NCBI GenBank assembly: GCA_028622995.1
Contig: JAJQJQ010000002.1
Span: 8,742,001 to 8,806,000, forward strand
Source of the DNA: Panagrolaimus kolymaensis
Taxonomy: Eukaryota > Nematoda > Chromadorea > Rhabditida > Panagrolaimidae
Length of the DNA stretch: 64,000 nt
Direction: 5' to 3'
Both the position numbers and the translations under genes were made by a program. This document shows positions 51,056-61,899 of this stretch, piece after piece (within the stretch, counting starts at the first letter, position 1; each line of letters begins with the position of its first letter). The notes beneath the pieces were generated by a model. The model was not told the origin of the DNA, did not search any database, and saw only the letters and a program-made list of their open reading frames with translations.

Positions 51056-54000
51056 GTTCGAATTTTCTTAAAACATTTCTCTAGCCCAACAACACTGTAA
51101 AGCATCGAGGTTTTTTATTTTCCCTTCATCAAATTTTTCATCCAAACTATGTTTTATTTGTTTTGGATTTTAAGTAAATTCATAAACTATTGTTTTGTTC
51201 GAATTTTCTTAAAACATTTATCTAGCCCAACAACACTGTAAAGCATCGAGGTTTTTTATTTTCCCTTCATCAAATTTTTCATCCAAACTATGTTTTATTT
51301 GTTTTGGATTTTAAGTAAATTCATAAACTATTTTTTTTGTTCGAATTTTCTTAAAACATTTCTCTAGCCCAACAACACTGTAAAGCATCGAGGTTTTTTA
51401 TTTTCCCTTCATCAAATTTTTCATCCAAACTATGTTTTATTTGTTTTGGATTTTAAGTAAATTCATAAACTATTTTTTTTGTTCGAATTTTCTTAAAACA
51501 TTTCTCTAGCCCAACAACACTGTAAAGCATCGAGGTTTTTTATTTTCCCTTCATCAAATTTTTCATCCAAACTATGTTTTATTTGTTTTGGATTTTAAGT
51601 AAATTCATAAACTATTTTTTTTGTTCGAATTTTCTTAAAACATTTCTCTAGCCCAACAACACTGTAAAGCATCGAGGTTTTTTATTTTCCCTTCATCAAA
51701 TTTTTCATCCAAACTATGTTTTATTTGTTTTGGATTTTAAGTAAATTCATAAACTATTTTTTTTGTTCGAATTTTCTTAAAACATTTATCTAGCCCAACA
51801 ACACTGTAAAGCATCGAGGTTTTTTATTTTCCCTTCATCAAATTTTTCATCCAAACTATGTTTTATTTGTTTTGGATTTTAAGTAAATTCATAAACTATT
51901 GTTTTGTTCGAATTTTCTTAAAACATTTTTTCTAGCCCAACAACACTGTAAAGCATCGAGGTTTTTTATTTTCCCTTCATCAAATTTTTCATCCAAACTA
52001 TGGTTTATTTGTTTTGGATTTTAAGTAAATTCATAAACTATTGTTTTGTTCGAATTTTCTTAAAACATTTATCTAGCCCAACAACACTGTAAAGCATCGA
52101 GGTTTTTTATTTTCCCTTCATCAAATTTTTCATCCAAACTATGTTTTATTTGTTTTGGATTTTAAGTAAATTCATAAACTATTTTTTTTGTTCGAATTTT
52201 CTTAAAACATTTCTCTAGCCCAACAACACTGTAAAGCATCGAGGTTTTTTATTTTCCCTTCATCAAATTTTTCATCCAAACTATGTTTTATTTGTTTTGG
52301 ATTTTAAGTAAATTCATAAACTATTTTTTTTGTTCGAATTTTCTTAAAACATTTCTCTAGCGCAACAACACTGTAAAGCATCGAGGTTTTTTATTTTCCC
52401 TTCATCAAATTTTTCATCCAAACTATGTTTTATTTGTTTTGGATTTTAAGTAAATTCATAAACTATTTTTTTTGTTCGAATTTTCTTAAAACATTTTTTC
52501 TAGCCCAACAACACTGTAAAGCATCGTGGTTTTTTATTTTCCCTTCATCAAATTTTTCATCCAAACTATGTTTTATTTGTTTTGGATTTTAAGTAAATTC
52601 ATAAACTATTGTTTTGTTCGAATTTTCTTAAAACATTTATCTAGCCCAACAACACTGTAAAGCATCGAGGTTTTTTATTTTCCCTTCATCAAATTTTTCA
52701 TCCAAACTATGTTTTATTTGTTTTGGATTTTAAGTAAATTCATAAACTATTTTTTTTGTTCGAATTTTCTTAAAACATTTCTCTAGCCCAACAACACTGT
52801 AAAGCATCGAGGTTTTTTATTTTCCCTTCATCAAATTTTTCATCCAAACTATGTTTTATTTGTTTTGGATTTTAAGTAAATTCATAAACTATTTTTTTTG
52901 TTCGAATTTTCTTAAAACATTTCTCTAGCGCAACAACACTGTAAAGCATCGAGGTTTTTTATTTTCCCTTCATCAAATTTTTCATCCAAACTATGTTTTA
53001 TTTGTTTTGGATTTTAAGTAAATTCATAAACTATTGTTTTGTTCGAATTTTCTTAAAACATTTATCTAGCCCAACAACACTGTTAAGCATCGAGGTTTTT
53101 TATTTTCCCTTCATCAAATTTTTCATCCAAACTATGTTTTATTTGTTTTGGATTTTAAGTAAATTCATAAACTATTTTTTTTGTTCGAATTTTCTTAAAA
53201 CATTTCTCTAGCCCAACAACACTGTAAAGCATCGAGGTTTTTTATTTTCCCTTCATCAAATTTTTCATCCAAACTATGGTTTATTTGTTTTGGATTTTAA
53301 GTAAATTCATAAACTATTTTTTTTGTTCGAATTTTCTTAAAACATTTCTCTAGCGCAACAACACTGTAAAGCATCGAGGTTTTTTATTTTCCCTTCATCA
53401 AATTTTTCATCCAAACTATGTTTTATTTGTTTTGGATTTTAAGTAAATTCATAAACTATTTTTTTTGTTCGAATTTTCTTAAAACATTTATCTAGCCCAA
53501 CAAAACTGTAAAGCATCGAGGTTTTTTATTTTCCCTTCATCAAATTTTTCATCCAAACTATGTTTTATTTGTTTTGGATTTTAAGTAAATTCATAAACTA
53601 TTTTTTTTGTTCGAATTTTCTTAAAACATTTCTCTAGCGCAACAACACTGTAAAGCATCGAGGTTTTTTATTTTCCCTTCATCAAATTTTTCATCCAAAC
53701 TATGTTTTATTTGTTTTGGATTTTAAGTAAATTCATAAACTATTTTTTTTGTTCGAATTTTCATAAAACATTTCTCTAGCCCAACAACACTGTAAAGCAT
53801 CGAGGTTTTTTATTTTCCCTTCATCAAATTTTTCATCCAAACTATGTTTTATTTGTTTTGGATTTTAAGTAAATTCATAAACTATTTTTTTTGTTCGAAT
53901 TTTCTTAAAACATTTTTTCTAGCCCAACAACACTGTAAAGCATCGTGGTTTTTTATTTTCCCTTCATCAAATTTTTCATCCAAACTATGATTTATTTGTT

Positions 54001-55479
54001 TTGGATTTTAAGTAAATTCATAAACTATTTTTTTTGTTCGAATTTTCTTAAAACATTTTTTCTAGCCCAACAACACTGTAAAGCATCGTGGTTTTTTATT
54101 TTCCCTTCATCAAATTTTTCATCCAAACTATGTTTTATTTGTTTTGGATTTTAAGTAAATTCATAAACTATTTTTTTTGTTCGAATTTTCTTAAAACATT
54201 TCTCTAGCCCAACAATACTGTAAAGCATCGAGGTTTTTTATTTTCCCTTCATCAAATTTTTCATCCAAACTATGTTTTATTTGTTTTGGATTTTAAGTAA
54301 ATTCATAAACTATTTTTTTTGTTCGAATTTTCTTAAAACATTTTTTCTAGCCCAACCACACTGTAAAGCATCGAGGTTTTTTATTTTCCCTTCATCAAAT
54401 TTTTCATCCAAACTATGTTTTATTTGTTTTGGATTTTAAGTAAATTCATAAACTATTTTTTTTGTTCGAATTTTCTTAAAACATTTCTCTAGCCCAACAA
54501 CACTGTAAAGCATCGAGGTTTTTTATTTTCCCTTCATCAAATTTTTCATCCAAACTATGTTTTATTTGTTTTGGATTTTAAGTAAATTCATAAACTATTT
54601 TTTTTGTTCGAATTTTCTTAAAACATTTCTCTAGCCCAACAACACTGTAAAGCATCGAGGTTTTTTATTTTCCCTTCATCAAATTTTTCATCCAAACTAT
54701 GTTTTATTTGTTTTGGATTTTAAGTAAATTCATAAACTATTTTTTTTGTTCGAATTTTCTTAAAACATTTTTTCTAGCCCAACAACACTGTAAAGCATCG
54801 AGGTTTTTTATTTTCCCTTCATCAAATTTTTCATCCAAACTATGTTTTATTTGTTTTGGATTTTAAGTAAATTCATAAACTATTTTTTTTGTTCGAATTT
54901 TCTTAAAACATTTTTTCTAGCCCTACAACACTGTAAAGCATCGTGGTTTTTTATTTTCCCTTCATCAAATTTTTCATCCAAACTATGTTTTATTTGTTTT
55001 GGATTTTAAGTAAATTCATAAACTATTTTTTTTGTTCGAATTTTCTTAAAACATTTCTCTAGCCCAACAACACTGTAAAGCATCGAGGTTTTTTATTTTC
55101 CCTTCATCAAATTTTTCATCCAAACTATGTTTTATTTGTTTTGGATTTTAAGTAAATTCATAAACTATTTTTTTTGTTCGAATTTTCTTAAAACATTTTT
55201 TCTAGCCCAACAACACTGTAAAGCATCGAGGTTTTTTATTTTCCCTTCATCAAATTTTTCATCCAAACTATGTTTTATTTGTTTTGGATTTTAAGTAAAT
55301 TCATAAACTATTTTTTTTGTTCGAATTTTCTTAAAACATTTTTTCTAGCCCTACAACACTGTAAAGCATCGTGGTTTTTTATTTTCCCTTCATCAAATTT
55401 TTCATCCAAACTATGTTTTATTTGTTTTGGATTTTAAGTAAATTCATAAACTATTTTTTTTGTTCGAATTTTCTTAAAA

Positions 55480-56800
55480 CATTTCTTTAGCCCAACAACA
55501 CTGTAAAGCATCGAGGTTTTTTATTTTCCCTTCTTCAAATTTTTCATCCAAACTATGTTTTATTTGTTTTGGATTTTAAGTAAATTCATAAACTATTTTT
55601 TTTGTTCGAATTTTCTTAAAACATTTCTCTAGCCCAACAATACTGTAAAGCATCGAGGTTTTTTATTTTCCCTTCATCAAATTTTTCATCCAAACTATGT
55701 TTTATTTGTTTTGGATTTTAAGTAAATTCATAAACTATTTTTTTTGTTCGAATTTTCTTAAAACATTTCTTTAGCCAAACAACACTGTAAAGCATCGAGG
55801 TTTTTTATTTTCCCTTCATCAAATTTTTCATCCAAACTATGTTTTATTTGTTTTGGATTTTAAGTAAATTCATAAACTATTTTTTTTGTTCGAATTTTCT
55901 TAAAACATTTCTCTAGCCCAACAATACTGTAAAGCATCGAGGTTTTTTATTTTCCCTTCATCAAATTTTTCATCCAAACTATGTTTTATTTGTTTTGGAT
56001 TTTAAGTAAATTCATAAACTATTTTTTTTGTTCGAATTTTCTTAAAACATTTCTTTAGCCCAACAACACTGTAAAGCATCGAGGTTTTTTATTTTCCCTT
56101 CTTCAAATTTTTCATCCAAACTATGTTTTATTTGTTTTGGATTTTAAGTAAATTCATAAACTATTTTTTTTGTTCGAATTTTCTTAAAACATTTCTCTAG
56201 CCCAACAATACTGTAAAGCATCGAGGTTTTTTATTTTCCCTTCATCAAATTTTTCATCCAAACTATGTTTTATTTGTTTTGGATTTTAAGTAAATTCATA
56301 AACTATTTTTTTTGTTCGAATTTTCTTAAAACATTTCTTTAGCCCAACAACACTGTAAAGCATCGAGGTTTTTTATTTTCCCTTCTTCAAATTTTTCATC
56401 CAAACTATGTTTTATTTGTTTTGGATTTTAAGTAAATTCATAAACTATTTTTTTTGTTCGAATTTTCTTAAAACATTTCTCTAGCCCAACAATACTGTAA
56501 AGCATCGAGGTTTTTTATTTTCCCTTCATCAAATTTTTCATCCAAACTATGTTTTATTTGTTTTGGATTTTAAGTAAATTCATAAACTATTTTTTTTGTT
56601 CGAATTTTCTTAAAACATTTCTTTAGCCCAACAACACTGTAAAGCATCGAGGTTTTTTATTTTCCCTTCTTCAAATTTTTCATCCAAACTATGTTTTATT
56701 TGTTTTGGATTTTAAGTAAATTCATAAACTATTTTTTTTGTTCGAATTTTCTTAAAACATTTCTCTAGCCCAACAATACTGTAAAGCATCGAGGTTTTTT
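55480..56800 (+). repeat. Dimeric 284-bp higher-order repeat (AATACTG / CTTTAG)
   Basis: Monomers with CTCTAG and AATACTG alternate with monomers carrying CTTTAG, most of them also CTTCTTCAAA. The TACTG marker lies at 55641, 55925, 56209, 56493 and 56777, every step exactly 284. The series is about five dimers long and then passes into AATACTG monomers without alternation. Confidence 0.85.
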
Positions 56801-58679
56801 ATTTTCCCTTCATCAAATTTTTCATCCAAACTATGTTTTATTTGTTTTGGATTTTAAGTAAATTCATAAACTATTTTTTTTGTTCGAATTTTCTTAAAAC
56901 ATTTCTCTAGCCCAACAATACTGTAAAGCATCGAGGTTTTTTATTTTCCCTTCTTCAAATTTTTCATCCAAACTATGTTTTATTTGTTTTGGATTTTAAG
57001 TAAATTCATAAACTATTTTTTTTGTTCGAATTTTCTTAAAACATTTCTCTAGCCCAACAATACTGTAAAGCATCGAGGTTTTTTATTTTCCCTTCTTCAA
57101 ATTTTTCATCCAAACTATGTTTTATTTGTTTTGGATTTTAAGTAAATTCATAAACTATTTTTTTTGTTCGAATTTTCTTAAAACATTTCTCTAGCCCAAC
57201 AACACTGTAAAGCATCGAGGTTTTTTATTTTCCCTTCATCAAATTTTTCATCCAAACTATGTTTTATTTGTTTTGGATTTTAAGTAAATTCATAAACTAT
57301 TTTTTTTGTTCGAATTTTCTTAAAACATTTCTCTAGCCCAACAACACTGTAAAGCATCGAGGTTTTTTATTTTCCCTTCATCAAATTTTTCATCCAAACT
57401 ATGTTTTATTTGTTTTGGATTTTAAGTAAATTCATAAACTATTTTTTTTGTTCGAATTTTCTTAAAACATTTTTTCTAGCCCAACAACACTGTAAAGCAT
57501 CGAGGTTTTTTATTTTCCCTTCATCAAATTTTTCATCCAAACTATGGTTTATTTGTTTTGGATTTTAAGTAAATTCATAAACTATTTTTTTTGTTCGAAT
57601 TTTCTTAAAACATTTTTTCTAGCCCTACAACACTGTAAAGCATCGTGGTTTTTTATTTTCCCTTCATCAAATTTTTCATCCAAACTATGTTTTATTTGTT
57701 TTGGATTTTAAGTAAATTCATAAACTATTTTTTTTGTTCGAATTTTCTTAAAACATTTCTTTAGCCCAACAACACTGCAAAGCATCGAGGTTTTTTATTT
57801 TCCCTTCTTCAAATTTTTCATCCAAACTATGTTTTATTTGTTTTGGATTTTAAGTAAATTCATAAACTATTTTTTTTGTTCGAATTTTCTTAAAACATTT
57901 TTTCTAGCCCTACAACACTGTAAAGCATCGTGGTTTTTTATTTTCCCTTCATCAAATTTTTCATCCAAACTATGTTTTATTTGTTTTGGATTTTAAGTAA
58001 ATTCATAAACTATTTTTTTTGTTCGAATTTTCTTAAAACATTTCTTTAGCCCAACAACACTGTAAAGCATCGAGGTTTTTTATTTTCCCTTCATCAAATT
58101 TTTCATCCAAACTATGTTTTATTTGTTTTGGATTTTAAGTAAATTCATAAACTATTTTTTTTGTTCGAATTTTCTTAAAACATTTCTTTAGCCCAACAAC
58201 ACTGTAAAGCATCGAGGTTTTTTATTTTCCCTTCTTCAAATTTTTCATCCAAACTATGTTTTATTTGTTTTGGATTTTAAGTAAATTCATAAACTATTTT
58301 TTTTGTTCGAATTTTCTTAAAACATTTTTTCTAGCCCAACAACACTGTAAAGCATCGTGGTTTTTTATTTTCCCTTCATCAAATTTTTCATCCAAACTAT
58401 GTTTTATTTGTTTTGGATTTTAAGTAAATTCATAAACTATTTTTTTTGTTCGAATTTTCTTAAAACATTTCTTTAGCCCAACAACACTGTAAAGCATCGA
58501 GGTTTTTTATTTTCCCTTCTTCAAATTTTTCATCCAAACTATGTTTTATTTGTTTTGGATTTTAAGTAAATTCATAAACTATTTTTTTTGTTCGAATTTT
58601 CTTAAAACATTTTTTCTAGCACAACAACACTGTAAAGCATCGTGGTTTTTTATTTTCCCTTCATCAAATTTTTCATCCA

Positions 58680-58718
58680 AACTATGGTTTATCATCCAAA
58701 CTATGGTTTATTTGTTTT
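58680..58718 (+). repeat. 19-bp tandem duplication inside a monomer (first copy)
   Basis: The segment TCATCCAAACTATGGTTTA is present twice in a row, lengthening the monomer by 19 bases. The same duplication is found at about 61123-61161, 2,443 bases downstream, showing that the surrounding block was copied after the slippage event. Confidence 0.8.
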
Positions 58719-61122
58719 GGATTTTAAGTAAATTCATAAACTATTTTTTTTGTTCGAATTTTCTTAAAACATTTCTTTAGCCCAACAACACTGTAAAGCA
58801 TCGAGGTTTTTTATTTTCCCTTCATCAAATTTTTCATCCAAACTATGTTTTATTTGTTTTGGATTTTAAGTAAATTCATAAACTATTTTTTTTGTTCGAA
58901 TTTTCTTAAAACATTTCTCTAGCCCAACAACACTGTAAAGCATCGAGGTTTTTTATTTTCCCTTCATCAAATTTTTCATCCAAACTATGTTTTATTTGTT
59001 TTGGATTTTAAGTAAATTCATAAACTATTTTTTTTGTTCGAATTTTCTTAAAACATTTTTTCTAGCCCAACAACACTGTAAAGCATCGTGGTTTTTTATT
59101 TTCCCTTCATCAAATTTTTCATCCAAACTATGTTTTATTTGTTTTGGATTTTAAGTAAATTCATAAACTATTTTTTTTGTTCGAATTTTCTTAAAACATT
59201 TCTCTAGCCCAACAACACTGTAAAGCATCGAGGTTTTTTATTTTCCCTTCATCAAATTTTTCATCCAAACTATGTTTTATTTGTTTTGGATTTTAAGTAA
59301 ATTCATAAACTATTTTTTTTGTTCGAATTTTCTTAAAACATTTTTTCTAGCCCAACAACACTGTAAAGCATCGTGGTTTTTTATTTTCCCTTCATCAAAT
59401 TTTTCATCCAAACTATGATTTATTTGTTTTGGATTTTAAGTAAATTCATAAACTATTTTTTTTGTTCGAATTTTCTTAAAACATTTTTTCTAGCCCAACA
59501 ACACTGTAAAGCATCGTGGTTTTTTATTTTCCCTTCATCAAATTTTTCATCCAAACTATGTTTTATTTGTTTTGGATTTTAAGTAAATTCATAAACTATT
59601 TTTTTTGTTCGAATTTTCTTAAAACATTTCTCTAGCCCAACAATACTGTAAAGCATCGAGGTTTTTTATTTTCCCTTCATCAAATTTTTCATCCAAACTA
59701 TGTTTTATTTGTTTTGGATTTTAAGTAAATTCATAAACTATTTTTTTTGTTCGAATTTTCTTAAAACATTTTTTCTAGCCCAACAACACTGTAAAGCATC
59801 GAGGTTTTTTATTTTCCCTTCATCAAATTTTTCATCCAAACTATGTTTTATTTGTTTTGGATTTTAAGTAAATTCATAAACTATTTTTTTTGTTCGAATT
59901 TTCTTAAAACATTTTTTCTAGCCCAACCACACTGTAAAGCATCGAGGTTTTTTATTTTCCCTTCATCAAATTTTTCATCCAAACTATGTTTTATTTGTTT
60001 TGGATTTTAAGTAAATTCATAAACTATTTTTTTTGTTCGAATTTTCTTAAAACATTTTTTCTAGCCCAACAACACTGTAAAGCATCGAGGTTTTTTATTT
60101 TCCCTTCATCAAATTTTTCATCCAAACTATGTTTTATTTGTTTTGGATTTTAAGTAAATTCATAAACTATTTTTTTTGTTCGAATTTTCTTAAAACATTT
60201 TTTCTAGCCCTACAACACTGTAAAGCATCGTGGTTTTTTATTTTCCCTTCATCAAATTTTTCATCCAAACTATGTTTTATTTGTTTTGGATTTTAAGTAA
60301 ATTCATAAACTATTTTTTTTGTTCGAATTTTCTTAAAACATTTCTTTAGCCCAACAACACTGTAAAGCATCGAGGTTTTTTATTTTCCCTTCATCAAATT
60401 TTTCATCCAAACTATGTTTTATTTGTTTTGGATTTTAAGTAAATTCATAAACTATTTTTTTTGTTCGAATTTTCTTAAAACATTTCTTTAGCCCAACAAC
60501 ACTGTAAAGCATCGAGGTTTTTTATTTTCCCTTCTTCAAATTTTTCATCCAAACTATGTTTTATTTGTTTTGGATTTTAAGTAAATTCATAAACTATTTT
60601 TTTTGTTCGAATTTTCTTAAAACATTTTTTCTAGCCCAACAACACTGTAAAGCATCGTGGTTTTTTATTTTCCCTTCATCAAATTTTTCATCCAAACTAT
60701 GTTTTATTTGTTTTGGATTTTAAGTAAATTCATAAACTATTTTTTTTGTTCGAATTTTCTTAAAACATTTCTTTAGCCCAACAACACTGTAAAGCATCGA
60801 GGTTTTTTATTTTCCCTTCTTCAAATTTTTCATCCAAACTATGTTTTATTTGTTTTGGATTTTAAGTAAATTCATAAACTATTTTTTTTGTTCGAATTTT
60901 CTTAAAACATTTTTTCTAGCCCAACAACACTGTAAAGCATCGTGGTTTTTTATTTTCCCTTCATCAAATTTTTCATCCAAACTATGTTTTATTTGTTTTG
61001 GATTTTAAGTAAATTCATAAACTATTTTTTTTGTTCGAATTTTCTTAAAACATTTTTTCTAGCACAACAACACTGTAAAGCATCGTGGTTTTTTATTTTC
61101 CCTTCATCAAATTTTTCATCCA

Positions 61123-61161
61123 AACTATGGTTTATCATCCAAACTATGGTTTATTTGTTTT
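61123..61161 (+). repeat. 19-bp tandem duplication inside a monomer (second copy)
   Basis: Same 19-base internal duplication as at 58680, in a monomer that also carries TAGCACAACAAC and GTGG, two features shared with the first copy. The flanking monomers downstream (CTTTAG, then CTCTAG) also agree. Confidence 0.8.
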
Positions 61162-61899
61162 GGATTTTAAGTAAATTCATAAACTATTTTTTTTGTTCGA
61201 ATTTTCTTAAAACATTTCTTTAGCCCAACAACACTGTAAAGCATCGAGGTTTTTTATTTTCCCTTCATCAAATTTTTCATCCAAACTATGTTTTATTTGT
61301 TTTGGATTTTAAGTAAATTCATAAACTATTTTTTTTGTTCGAATTTTCTTAAAACATTTCTCTAGCCCAACAACACTGTAAAGCATCGAGGTTTTTTATT
61401 TTCCCTTCATCAAATTTTTCATCCAAACTATGTTTTATTTGTTTTGGATTTTAAGTAAATTCATAAACTATTTTTTTTGTTCGAATTTTCTTAAAACATT
61501 TTTTCTAGCCCAACAACACTGTAAAGCATCGTGGTTTTTTATTTTCCCTTCATCAAATTTTTCATCCAAACTATGTTTTATTTGTTTTGGATTTTAAGTA
61601 AATTCATAAACTATTTTTTTTGTTCGAATTTTCTTAAAACATTTTTTCTAGCCCAACAACACTGTAAAGCATCGAGGTTTTTTATTTTCCCTTCATCAAA
61701 TTTTTCATCCAAACTATGTTTTATTTGTTTTGGATTTTAAGTAAATTCATAAACTATTTTTTTTGTTCGAATTTTCTTAAAACATTTCTCTAGCCCAACA
61801 ACACTGTAAAGCATCGAGGTTTTTTATTTTCCCTTCATCAAATTTTTCATCCAAACTATGTTTTATTTGTTTTGGATTTTAAGTAAATTCATAAACTAT

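Larger units (their letters stand above)
54200..61200 (+). repeat. Domain of AATACTG, CCCTACAAC, CTTTAG and CTTCTTCAAA monomers
   Basis: Variants found only or mainly here are CAACAATACTG (54.2-57.1 kb and 59.6 kb), AGCCCTACAAC (54921 to 60208) and TTCCCTTCTTCAAAT (about 55530 to 60820). TTTCTTTAG is also common here (55.5-61.2 kb) but recurs near 46.96 and 50.79 kb. Blocks recur at 5,428 bases (CTATGATTT at 53985/59413; AACAATACTG at 54211/59639) and at 2,443 bases (19-base insertion at 58681/61124). Confidence 0.8.

Noticed and set aside
8056..61740. Repeated open frames of 69-93 codons (hydrophobic Phe/Tyr/Ile-rich peptides), for example at 8056, 19408, 39017 and 60942
   Set aside because: Most start at GTG created by the ATCGTGG variant, two at an internal ATG. 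They run through one and a half to two satellite monomers and appear wherever 143-bp monomers shift the frame. They are composition artefacts of the repeat, not conserved membrane proteins.
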